Assembly (NCBI GenBank): GCA_934589675.1
Contig: CAKTOF010000018.1
Location: 1-50,546, forward strand
DNA from: an uncultured Oscillospiraceae bacterium
Lineage (GTDB): Bacteria > Bacillota > Clostridia > Oscillospirales > Oscillospiraceae
Length of the DNA stretch: 50,546 nucleotides
Direction of reading: 5' to 3'
A program made the translations under genes and the position numbers. This document shows positions 17,136-24,566 of the stretch, piece after piece. The notes beneath the pieces are model-generated. The model saw only the letters and a program-made list of their open reading frames with translations, was not told the DNA's origin and did not search any database. Numbering within the stretch: the stretch's first letter is position 1; each line of letters begins with the position of its first letter.

Positions 17136-17141
17136 GATCCG

Positions 17142-17170
17142 ATGATACACGAAAAGCTGCCGTTTGTCAA
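17142..17170 (-). promoter_or_regulatory. valS promoter
   Basis: A consensus TTGACA (17170-17165), 17-bp spacer and TATCAT (17147-17142). The -35 box begins at the base following the pyc stop codon, and the start of transcription would be near 17135. Confidence 0.85.
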
Positions 17171-20100
17171 TTATTTCACGGTGATGAGCAGCTCGCCGGC
17201 CTTGACGTTGTCGCCCTCTTTGATGAGAACCTCGTCGACGGTGCCGTCCATGCGGGCGACGACGCTCGTCTCCATCTTCATGGCCTCGATGACGGCGACG
17301 ACCTGATTCTCCTTGACCTTGTCGCCCGGCTTGACGCTGACCTTGCTGACCATGCCGGGGATGGACGCGCCGGTCTGGCTCTTGTCCTCCGGGTCAGCCA
17401 GCTTGACGGGCTTGACGGTGACAGACGCGGTCGGATCGGGCACGGCGACCTCGCGGCGCATACCGTTGAGCTCGAACTGCACCTGACGCGTGCCGTCCTC
17501 GTTGAGGTCGCCGAGGCCGAGGTACTTGATGACAAGCGTCTTACCGTCTTCGATGTTGATCTTGTTCGTCTCGCCAACGGCCATGCCGTTGAAGAAGACA
17601 TGGCTGCCCATGCGCATGATATAGCCATACTCCTGATGATGACGCCAGTACTCCTCGACGACCTTCGGGTACATGCACCATGCAACGGCCGTGCGGATGC
17701 CGGCGCCGGGATGGAACTTGTCGCACTCGCGCTTGGCGGCCTCGAAGTCGATCGGCTCGAGCATTTCGCCCGGGCGGCAGGTGATCGGCTTTTCGCCCTT
17801 GAGCACCACGCGCTGCAGATCCTCCGGGAAGCCCCATGCCGGCTGGCCCATCATGCCCTTGAAGTAGCTGACGACGGAGTCCGGGAACGTAAGAGCCTCG
17901 CCCTTCTGCACGATGTTCTCCGGCGTCAGGTCGTTCTGCACCATGAAGATGGCCAGATCGCCGACCATCTTGCTCGACGGCGTGACCTTGACGATGTCGC
18001 CGAGCATGTCGTTGACCTTGCGGTACATCTCCTTGACCTCTTCAAAGCGGGAGCCGAGGCCGAGCGAGATGACCTGCGGCTGCAGATTCGTGTACTGGCC
18101 GCCGGGGATCTCGTAGCGGTAGATATCGGTGACGGGATTCTTCAGGCCGTGATCGAACTTCTCGTAGCGAAGCCGCACGTCGGCCCAGTAGTCGGTCAGC
18201 TTCTGGATGCCGGCGAGGTCGAGCCCCGTGTCGCGCTCCTGACCCTGCAGGGCGGCGACGACGGCGTTCATGCTCGGCTGGCTCGTGAGGCTGGACATCG
18301 CCGCGTTGGCCGTATCGACGACGTCAACGCCGGCCTCGGCCGCCATGAGCAGCGTGGCGACCTGGTTGGCTGTCGTGTCGTGCGTGTGCAGCTGGATCGG
18401 GATGCCGATCTCCTGCTTGAGCGTCGAGACGAGCTTCTTGGCCGCATACGGCTTGAGAAGACCCGACATATCCTTGATGGCAAGCATATGCGCGCCGCGC
18501 TTTTCCAGCTCTTTGGCCATCTTGACATAATATTCAAGCGTATATTTATCGCGCTTCGGGTCGAGGATGTCGCCCGTGTAGCAGACGGTGGCCTGGCAGA
18601 TCTTATCCTGCTTGAGAACCTCGTCCATGGCGATCTCCATGCCCGGGATCCAGTTCAGGCTGTCGAACACGCGGAAGACGTCGATGCCGCTGCGGGCGGC
18701 CTCCTTGACAAATTCGCGCACGAGGTTGTCCGGATAGTTCGTATAGCCTACGAGGTTCGAGCCGCGAAGCAGCATCTGGAACAGGACGTTCGGGATCTTC
18801 TCGCGCAGCAGGTCAAGGCGCTCCCACGGCGACTCGTGCAGGTAGCGGTAGGCGACGTCGAACGTCGCGCCGCCCCACATCTCGAGCGAGAAGCAGTCGG
18901 CCAGAATGCGCGCCGTGCCGTCGGCGCCCTTGAGCATATCGCGCGTGCGCATACGGGTCGAGAGCAGGCTCTGGTGCGCGTCGCGCATCGTCGTGTCGCA
19001 GATGAGCAGCTTCTTCTGGTCGAGCACCCACTGCTTGACGGCGTCGGGGCCCTTGCTGTCGAGCAGCTGCTTCAGACCCGGCTTGATCTCGCCTTCCACA
19101 TCCGGGAAGCGCGGCGTGTCGTACTGATGACGCTCCGCGTTCGGGTCGTTGACCTGAATGTTGGCGATGTATTTGAGCACGCGCGTGGCGCGGTCGCGGG
19201 AGTTTTCGATCTCGAAGAGCTCCGGCGTCTCGTCGATGAACTTCGTGTGGCACTGGCCGGCCTCGAACTTCGGGTGGAGCAGGATGTTCGTGATGAACGG
19301 GATGTTCGTCTTGACGCCGCGGATGTGCACCTCGGAGATGGCGCGGGCAGCCTTGTGGCAGACGCCGACGAACGTGTTGTCCCAGCTCGTGACCTTGACG
19401 AGAAGCGAGTCGTAATACGGCGAGATGACCGTTCCGGCCGTGGCGTTGCCGCCGTCGAGACGGACGCCGAAGCCGCCGCCGGTGCGGTAGGCCGTGATCT
19501 TGCCGGTGTCGGGCGCGAAGTTGTTCGTCGGATCCTCCGTCGTAACACGGCACTGGATCGCAAAGCCGTTCATTTTCAGATCGTCCTGACTGTTCAGGCC
19601 GATGGGCGCAAACGAGAGCGGGTGCCCCTCCGCGATGAGGATCTGCGCGCGCACAAGGTCGATGCCCGTGACCATCTCGGTGACGGTGTGCTCGACCTGG
19701 ATGCGCGGGTTCATCTCGATAAAGTAGTGATTGCCCTGCTTGTCGACGAGGAACTCGACCGTGCCGGCGTTGACGTAGCCGACCTCTTTTGCGATCTTAA
19801 CCGCGTCGTCATAGAGCTCCTGCCGCACAGACTCCGGAACGGAGAACGCCGGCGCAAACTCGACGACCTTCTGGTAGCGGCGCTGGAGCGAGCAGTCGCG
19901 CTCGCCGAGGTGATAGACGTGGCCGTACTGATCGGCGAGGATCTGCACCTCGATGTGCTTCGGCTCGACAAGGTATTTCTCGATGAAGATATCGTCGTTT
20001 CCGAAGGCCTTTTTCGCCTCGTTCTTGACGAGCTCGAAGGCGGGCTTGACCTCGTCGGGCATGTCGCAGCGGCGCATGCCGCGGCCGCCGCCGCCGGCCG

Positions 20101-20593
20101 CCGCCTTCAGGATGACCGGAAAGCCGTAGCTGATGGCCTTCTCGAGCGCCTCATCCGCGTCGCGCAGCGGACGGTCGGAGCCCGGGATGGTCGGCACGCC
20201 GCAGCGCTGCGCGATGGCCTTGGCGTTGAGCTTGTCGCCCATCTGCGCAAGCACGTCGGACGGAGGCCCGATGAAGGTGATGCCTGCCGCTTCGCAGGCG
20301 CGGGCAAAGTCGGCGTTCTCCGACAGGAAGCCGTAGCCGGGGTGGATGGCGTCCACGCCGCGGCGCTTGGCCAGATCAATGATCGGCTCAATGTCCAGAT
20401 AGGCGCTCAGCGGGCTCTTGTTTTCGCCGATCAGATAAGACTCGTCGGCGCGGGTGCGGAACAGGCTGTACGTATCCTCGTTGGAATACATCGCAACGGT
20501 GTGAAGGCTCAGATCGTAGCAGGCGCGGAAAATGCGGATCGCGATTTCGCCGCGGTTTGCCACGAGCACCTTCTGGAACTGATGCTCTGCCAT
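17171..20593 (-). CDS. pyc: pyruvate carboxylase
   Basis: A 1140-residue single-chain pyruvate carboxylase. It fixes bicarbonate onto biotin using ATP, then transfers it to pyruvate to make oxaloacetate. The biotin carboxylase domain covers residues 1 to about 460 (KVLVANRGEIAIRIFRAC at the start, KAAAGGGGRGMR as the glycine loop, FIEMNPRIQVEHT). The carboxyltransferase domain is about 530-1000 (RDAHQSLLSTRMRT and the zinc-site LHTHDTTAN). The C-terminal biotin carrier domain carries EAMKMET with the biotinylated lysine at 1106. The start follows GAGGTGAT. It is monocistronic, with a palindrome over its promoter. No terminator follows before the valS T-box. Confidence 0.97.
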   Translation of the reverse strand: MAEHQFQKVLVANRGEIAIRIFRACYDLSLHTVAMYSNEDTYSLFRTRADESYLIGENKSPLSAYLDIEPIIDLAKRRGVDAIHPGYGFLSENADFARACEAAGITFIGPPSDVLAQMGDKLNAKAIAQRCGVPTIPGSDRPLRDADEALEKAISYGFPVILKAAAGGGGRGMRRCDMPDEVKPAFELVKNEAKKAFGNDDIFIEKYLVEPKHIEVQILADQYGHVYHLGERDCSLQRRYQKVVEFAPAFSVPESVRQELYDDAVKIAKEVGYVNAGTVEFLVDKQGNHYFIEMNPRIQVEHTVTEMVTGIDLVRAQILIAEGHPLSFAPIGLNSQDDLKMNGFAIQCRVTTEDPTNNFAPDTGKITAYRTGGGFGVRLDGGNATAGTVISPYYDSLLVKVTSWDNTFVGVCHKAARAISEVHIRGVKTNIPFITNILLHPKFEAGQCHTKFIDETPELFEIENSRDRATRVLKYIANIQVNDPNAERHQYDTPRFPDVEGEIKPGLKQLLDSKGPDAVKQWVLDQKKLLICDTTMRDAHQSLLSTRMRTRDMLKGADGTARILADCFSLEMWGGATFDVAYRYLHESPWERLDLLREKIPNVLFQMLLRGSNLVGYTNYPDNLVREFVKEAARSGIDVFRVFDSLNWIPGMEIAMDEVLKQDKICQATVCYTGDILDPKRDKYTLEYYVKMAKELEKRGAHMLAIKDMSGLLKPYAAKKLVSTLKQEIGIPIQLHTHDTTANQVATLLMAAEAGVDVVDTANAAMSSLTSQPSMNAVVAALQGQERDTGLDLAGIQKLTDYWADVRLRYEKFDHGLKNPVTDIYRYEIPGGQYTNLQPQVISLGLGSRFEEVKEMYRKVNDMLGDIVKVTPSSKMVGDLAIFMVQNDLTPENIVQKGEALTFPDSVVSYFKGMMGQPAWGFPEDLQRVVLKGEKPITCRPGEMLEPIDFEAAKRECDKFHPGAGIRTAVAWCMYPKVVEEYWRHHQEYGYIMRMGSHVFFNGMAVGETNKINIEDGKTLVIKYLGLGDLNEDGTRQVQFELNGMRREVAVPDPTASVTVKPVKLADPEDKSQTGASIPGMVSKVSVKPGDKVKENQVVAVIEAMKMETSVVARMDGTVDEVLIKEGDNVKAGELLITVK

Positions 20594-20643
20594 AAGTCAA
20601 TCACCTCAGAAATTGAAAATGGTACAAGGGTATGTTGCCCTTG

Positions 20644-20686
20644 GCGTATACAGGAATAGTATACGCGATTTTAATTGAAGAGTAAA
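20644..20686 (-). promoter_or_regulatory. pyc promoter overlapped by a palindromic operator
   Basis: TTTACT (20686-20681), a 17-bp spacer and TATACT (20663-20658) form the promoter. A 23-bp inverted repeat, GCGTATAC-N7-GTATACGC (20644-20666), covers the -10 box and start region, the usual place for a dimeric repressor. A small hairpin, AAGGG-N7-CCCTT (20626-20642), follows in the leader. The regulator is unknown. Confidence 0.6.
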
Positions 20687-20748
20687 TATCGGTTTAATCA
20701 AATTTGTCCCGAAATTTAACAGGCCTGTTGACTGGTTCGACAAAATAT

Positions 20749-20778
20749 GCAAAAACCGCGCAGCAGGTCGCTGCGCGG
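20749..20778 (-). terminator. intrinsic terminator after the coiled-coil gene
   Basis: A 9-bp stem, CCGCGCAGC (20756-20764) with GCTGCGCGG (20770-20778), and five T residues on the minus exit side. It ends the uvrC-rsmD-coaD-coiled-coil unit before the pyc promoter. Confidence 0.85.
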
Positions 20779-20790
20779 CAATGTGCAATT

Positions 20791-21288
20791 TCAGATGTCC
20801 TCAATGATGGGCGAGGCCGGCTTGGCCTGCGGGTTGGTGAGCGCGCGGAACTTCGTACGCGAATCTTTAATGTCGCCGAGGGCGCCGGTGATGGCCTCCT
20901 CCGTGCGGCGGAGCGCGTCGTCGACGTACTCGTTGGTGACCTTGCGGAGCTCTTTGATCTTGTCCTGCGCGTCGCGGATCATGTCGGCGGCCTGCTGCTT
21001 TGCCTGCTGGTAGACCTCTTCCTGCGAGATCATCTGCTTGGCGCGCTGCTCGGCCTGGCGGCGGATGTTCTCCGCCTCGCGCTTGGCGTTCGTGATGACC
21101 TCGTTGCGGGACTCCACGATCGTCTTGGCCTGCTTGAGCTCACCCGGCATCTGATTCGACATCTCGTCGAGCAAGTCAAGCACCTTGTCGCGTTCGACGA
21201 CGCACTTATCTGCGCCGAGCGGCAGGCTCCACGCGTCCTGAATGAGTTCATACAACGTGCTGAGGACGTCTTCTACACTGTTCGCCAT
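20791..21288 (-). CDS. conserved coiled-coil protein of unknown function
   Basis: A 165-residue, highly charged, soluble protein. From about residue 45 to 135 it is almost entirely predicted coiled coil rich in Ala, Glu, Lys, Arg and Gln (for example NAKREAENIRRQAEQRAKQM). The N-terminus VEDVLSTLYELIQDAWSLPL and the middle KVLDLLDEM are more hydrophobic and may form a short helical bundle. There is no signal peptide or membrane helix. It resembles small DivIVA/ATP-synthase-b-like coiled-coil proteins found after coaD in clostridia, but I know no assigned function. A clear AGGAGG precedes the ATG, 15 bp after coaD, so it is co-transcribed with coaD and rsmD. Confidence 0.85.
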   Translation of the reverse strand: MANSVEDVLSTLYELIQDAWSLPLGADKCVVERDKVLDLLDEMSNQMPGELKQAKTIVESRNEVITNAKREAENIRRQAEQRAKQMISQEEVYQQAKQQAADMIRDAQDKIKELRKVTNEYVDDALRRTEEAITGALGDIKDSRTKFRALTNPQAKPASPIIEDI

Positions 21289-21303
21289 GGTGAACCTCCT
21301 GTG

Positions 21304-21789
21304 TTATCGTTTCTCTGAAATACGCTTCTGGAAATCGGGGATGATGGCGGCCGGGAGGAAACCCTTCGGGTCGGCATTGTAGCGTCCGATCTCCTTCACG
21401 GCGCTGGAGCTTAAGTACATATAGCGGTTTTCGGCCGTCAGGAACATCGTGTCGAGGCCGGGATAGAGTTTGCGGTTGATGATGGCCATCTGGAACTCCG
21501 CCTCGAAGTCCGTGATGGCGCGCAGGCCCTTGACGATGACGCAGCTCCCCTTCTCGCGCGCATAGTCGGCAAGAAGGCCGCAGTACGTCTCGGCCGAGAC
21601 GTTCGGCAGATGCTCGGTCACGCGCTCGATGAGCGCCACGCGCTCGTCCGCGGAGAACATGGGGTGCTTTTCCGAGTTGACCATCACGCACACGATGAGC
21701 TTGTCGAAGATCTGCGCCGCGCGCTCAATGATGTTCAGGTGGCCGAGCGTGACCGGGTCGAAGCTGCCCGGGTAAATCGCAACTTTCAT
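21304..21789 (-). CDS. coaD: phosphopantetheine adenylyltransferase
   Basis: A 161-residue nucleotidyltransferase that makes dephospho-CoA from 4'-phosphopantetheine and ATP, the penultimate CoA step. It shows YPGSFDPVTLGHL, with the TxGH nucleotide motif at residues 14-17, VKGLRAITDFEAEFQMA for substrate binding, and YLSSSAVKEI, the ISSTxVRE-type motif. The start follows GGAGGAA, 15 bp after rsmD. It is in the conserved uvrC-rsmD-coaD order and of normal length. Confidence 0.97.
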   Translation of the reverse strand: MKVAIYPGSFDPVTLGHLNIIERAAQIFDKLIVCVMVNSEKHPMFSADERVALIERVTEHLPNVSAETYCGLLADYAREKGSCVIVKGLRAITDFEAEFQMAIINRKLYPGLDTMFLTAENRYMYLSSSAVKEIGRYNADPKGFLPAAIIPDFQKRISEKR

Positions 21790-21804
21790 GGGATTCCTCC
21801 GTTG

Positions 21805-22347
21805 TCAGTCCTTCCGGAATATCGTGACGAACGTCTTGCCGTAGCGATAGTCCTTCGAACGCATCGAGCCGTCAAAATCACAGTCTAGCTGCTTTTCAGC
21901 CGGTCTTTCGCAGACAATTATACCACCATCCGACAAAATGTCAATTTCCGATATGATGTGCAGGCTCATTTCCAGATAATTTTCTTTGTACGGCGGATCG
22001 AGCAAGATGAGATCAAACTTCCGCCCGCACGAGCGGAGATACGCGTCGAACTGCGCACGGACGACCGCTGCCCGGTCGGAGAGCTTCGCTCTTTTCAGGT
22101 TTTCGCGCACGAGCTTTACAGCCGGCTCCGCCGCGTCGACAAACACACACTCGGCCGCGCCGCGGCTGAGCGCCTCGATGCCGAGCTGGCCCGTGCCGGC
22201 AAACAGATCGAGCACATGGCGGCCCGGAAGGTCAAACTGGAGCGCGGAAAACACGCCCTCCTTCACACGGTCGGCCGTCGGGCGGGTGTTGAGGCCGTCC
22301 GGCGTCAAAAGGCGCACGCCGCGCGCGCTGCCGGAGATCACTCGCAT
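21805..22347 (-). CDS. rsmD: 16S rRNA (guanine966-N2)-methyltransferase RsmD
   Basis: A 180-residue SAM-dependent methyltransferase that modifies G966 of 16S rRNA during small-subunit assembly. It shows RVISGSARGVRL at the N-terminus, motif I LDLFAGTGQLGIEALSRG and the catalytic motif LLDPPYKENY. Its AAGGAGG ribosome site lies inside the last codons of uvrC and its start overlaps the uvrC end by ten bases, so the two are coupled. Confidence 0.95.
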   Translation of the reverse strand: MRVISGSARGVRLLTPDGLNTRPTADRVKEGVFSALQFDLPGRHVLDLFAGTGQLGIEALSRGAAECVFVDAAEPAVKLVRENLKRAKLSDRAAVVRAQFDAYLRSCGRKFDLILLDPPYKENYLEMSLHIISEIDILSDGGIIVCERPAEKQLDCDFDGSMRSKDYRYGKTFVTIFRKD

Positions 22348-24170
22348 GGGGATTCCTCCTTTTTGCTGTGGAAATGGTCATAGACCGCCTGCGCCGCGTT
22401 TTTCGGAACGACGGCGGATAGCTCTTCTACGCTCGCGGCCTTCATGGCCGCGATGGAGCGGAAGTGGCGCAGCAGCGCGGCCTTTCGCTTGTCACCGACG
22501 CCGGGGATGCTGTCCAGCTCGGACGCCTTCATGCGCTTTGCGCGCAGCTTGCGGTGGTATTCGATGGCGAAGCGGTGCGTCTCCTCCTGGATGCGGCCGA
22601 CGAGGGCAAACACGGCCGGCGTGGCCGCGATGCCGATCTCCTGTCCGTCCGGCGTGATGAGCGCGCGCGTGCGGTGGCGGTTGTCCTTCACCATGCCGAC
22701 GGTGCGGATGGAAAGGCCAAGCTCCGAGAGCGCGTCGACCGCCGTATTGGCGTGCGCGAGGCCGCCGTCGATGAGCAGCAGATCCGGCCGCGCGTCAAAG
22801 CCCGCATCGCCGGCGAGATAATGCCGGAACCGGCGGGTGAGCACCTGATGCATGGCGGCGTAGTCGTCCTGACCTGCCATATTTTCGAGCTTGAAGTGCT
22901 TGTAGTCCCGCTTGAGCGGGCGGCCGTTCTGAAAGACAACCATGGACGCGACGATGTCCGTGCCGGCCGTATGGGAGATGTCGTACGATTCGATGCGCGC
23001 AGGCGCCTCGCAGCCGAGCATCGCGCCGAGCATCGTCAGCGCGCCGGACAGGCGCTCTTCGCGCGTCGTGACGCGCTCGGCCTCCTCGCGTGCGTTGGCG
23101 TTTGCGCGCGCGACAAGCTGGACGCCGTCGCCGCGCTGCGGCACGCGGATGCGGATGCGCCGCGCCTGCTGCTGCGTGAGCAGCTGCTCGAACGCCTCCC
23201 GGTCGTCGATCTCACACGGCAGCAGGATGTTCTTCGGCGCGCTGCCGCGCGAGAGATAATACTGCTTTAAAAGCGACGAGACGGCGTCCGCCTCGCTCTC
23301 GCCGGGCTCGAAGATCTCATAGTCCTTGTCGAGCAGATTGCCGCCGACGTAGTGCAAAACGGCGAAGCATGCCTTTGCCTCGCTCTGGAAAAATCCGATG
23401 GCGTCCGTGTCGGCCATCGTCGCGGCCGTGACGAGCTGCTTCTGGCCGAGCGCCTCGATGGCGCGCAGCCGGTCGCGCAGCTCAGCGGCCTGCTCAAAGC
23501 GCAGCTCTTCAGACGCCTGCTCCATCTGCAATCGCAGCTCGTCGGCCACGGCGCGGTACTGCCCCTGTAAGATCCGCACGGCCTGCTCCATGCGCGTGTG
23601 GTAGTCCGCCTGCTTCATGGAATGCTGGCACCACGCATCGCAAAGGCCCATCTGGTGATTGAGGCACGGCCGGTCCTTGCCCTGATCGCGCGGAAAAACC
23701 TTCGCGCACATGGGAAGGCGGAACGTGCGCAGTATCGTGTCGATGGCGCTGTGCGTCATGCCGCGGCCGCCGTAGGGGCCGAAATACTGCGCGCCGTCGC
23801 TCTGCGTCCGGCTGACCATCGTAAGCTTCGGATAGTCTTCACGCAGATCGACCCGGATATACGGATAGCCCTTGTCATCCTTGAGCAGGATGTTGTACTT
23901 CGGCATATGCCGCTTGATGAGCGAGCACTCGAGCACGAGCGCCTCGAATTCCGACGCGGCGATGATAACGTCAAACGAGTCGATCTTCGAGACCATCTTG
24001 CGCGTTTTCGGCGTGTGGGCAGACGAATCCTGAAAATACTGGCTCACACGGTTTTTAAGTTTTTTTGCCTTTCCGACATAGATAACCTGCCCGGTCTTGT
24101 CCATCATGATATACACGCCCGGCGCAAGCGGCAGCGTATGCGCGCGGTCGCGCAGCTCTTCAAATGTCAT
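22338..24170 (-). CDS. uvrC: excinuclease ABC subunit C
   Basis: A 610-residue UvrC, the dual-incision nuclease of nucleotide-excision repair. The N-terminal GIY-YIG nuclease domain begins PGVYIMMDKTGQVIYVGKAK (residues 18-37). It is followed by the cysteine-containing segment PCLNHQMGLCDAWC, a UVR motif near 200-230, the RNase H-like C-terminal nuclease domain (ESYDISHTAGTDIVASMVVF, DLLLIDGG), and terminal helix-hairpin-helix motifs (SIPGVGDKRKAALLRHF). AGGAG precedes the ATG. Its ribosome site directly abuts the T-run of the terminator after the HPr gene, so read-through or a hidden promoter must supply transcription. Confidence 0.96.
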   Translation of the reverse strand: MTFEELRDRAHTLPLAPGVYIMMDKTGQVIYVGKAKKLKNRVSQYFQDSSAHTPKTRKMVSKIDSFDVIIAASEFEALVLECSLIKRHMPKYNILLKDDKGYPYIRVDLREDYPKLTMVSRTQSDGAQYFGPYGGRGMTHSAIDTILRTFRLPMCAKVFPRDQGKDRPCLNHQMGLCDAWCQHSMKQADYHTRMEQAVRILQGQYRAVADELRLQMEQASEELRFEQAAELRDRLRAIEALGQKQLVTAATMADTDAIGFFQSEAKACFAVLHYVGGNLLDKDYEIFEPGESEADAVSSLLKQYYLSRGSAPKNILLPCEIDDREAFEQLLTQQQARRIRIRVPQRGDGVQLVARANANAREEAERVTTREERLSGALTMLGAMLGCEAPARIESYDISHTAGTDIVASMVVFQNGRPLKRDYKHFKLENMAGQDDYAAMHQVLTRRFRHYLAGDAGFDARPDLLLIDGGLAHANTAVDALSELGLSIRTVGMVKDNRHRTRALITPDGQEIGIAATPAVFALVGRIQEETHRFAIEYHRKLRAKRMKASELDSIPGVGDKRKAALLRHFRSIAAMKAASVEELSAVVPKNAAQAVYDHFHSKKEESPCE

Positions 24171-24181
24171 GGCGCACTCCT

Positions 24182-24227
24182 AAAAAAAGCCGCAAGCCCA
24201 AAAGGAGACCCCCTCGGGCTTGCGGCT
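24182..24227 (-). terminator. terminator or attenuator between the HPr gene and uvrC
   Basis: A 12-bp stem, AGCCGCAAGCCC (24188-24199) with GGGCTTGCGGCT (24216-24227), is followed on the minus strand by seven T residues and then directly by the uvrC AGGAG site. The 16-nt loop could hold alternative pairings. Confidence 0.8.
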
Positions 24228-24240
24228 GCGGTATCTGTGC

Positions 24241-24504
24241 TCAGTCGAGAACGGCGACCGAAAGCTGATCGACAAGTGCGTCGACCGCCTCTTTTTCATC
24301 CGGGCCCTCTGCCGAGATGCGCACGCGCGTCCCCTGCATGACGCCGAGCGAGAGCAGGCCGAGCAGGCTCTTCGCGTTCACGCGGCGCTCTTCCACCTCG
24401 ACCCAGATCTGGGACGAAAACTCATTGGCTTTTTGAATGAAAATGGCCGCGGCCGTGTTGTGCAGGCCGGTTTCATTGCGAACGATGCCTTCCTTGCTGT
24501 ACAT
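24241..24504 (-). CDS. HPr-family phosphocarrier protein with altered active-site loop
   Basis: An 87-residue HPr-like protein. HPr accepts phosphate from PEP on His15 and passes it to sugar transporters; in Gram-positives Ser46 is phosphorylated by HPr kinase for catabolite control. Here His15 is present in NETGLHNTAAAIF and Ser46 in VNAKSLLGLLSLG, but the usual Arg17-Pro18 after the histidine are Thr-Ala. Arg17 normally stabilises phosphohistidine, so PTS activity is doubtful while a regulatory Ser46 role remains possible. ATG 24504 follows GGGAGTG; a 22-codon upstream extension is not supported. It is monocistronic, without ptsI beside it. Confidence 0.85.
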   Translation of the reverse strand: MYSKEGIVRNETGLHNTAAAIFIQKANEFSSQIWVEVEERRVNAKSLLGLLSLGVMQGTRVRISAEGPDEKEAVDALVDQLSVAVLD

Positions 24505-24534
24505 CGCAGACACTCCCTTTCTGTCATTATAACA

Positions 24535-24563
24535 AGTATAGCAGATTCCAAAAACCCTTGCAA
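24535..24563 (-). promoter_or_regulatory. promoter of the HPr-like gene
   Basis: TTGCAA (24563-24558), a 17-bp spacer and TATACT (24540-24535) on the minus strand, immediately after the mutS2 stop. A second TATAAT lies about ten bases further on. Confidence 0.65.
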
Positions 24564-24566
24564 TCG

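Noticed and set aside
16754..17150. Short minus-strand ORFs upstream of valS
   Set aside because: They lie in the structured T-box leader and have no ribosome sites; the RNA structure explains the sequence.
17600..20659. 1019-codon plus-strand open frame
   Set aside because: Antisense to pyruvate carboxylase over its whole length; composition typical of a shadow frame.
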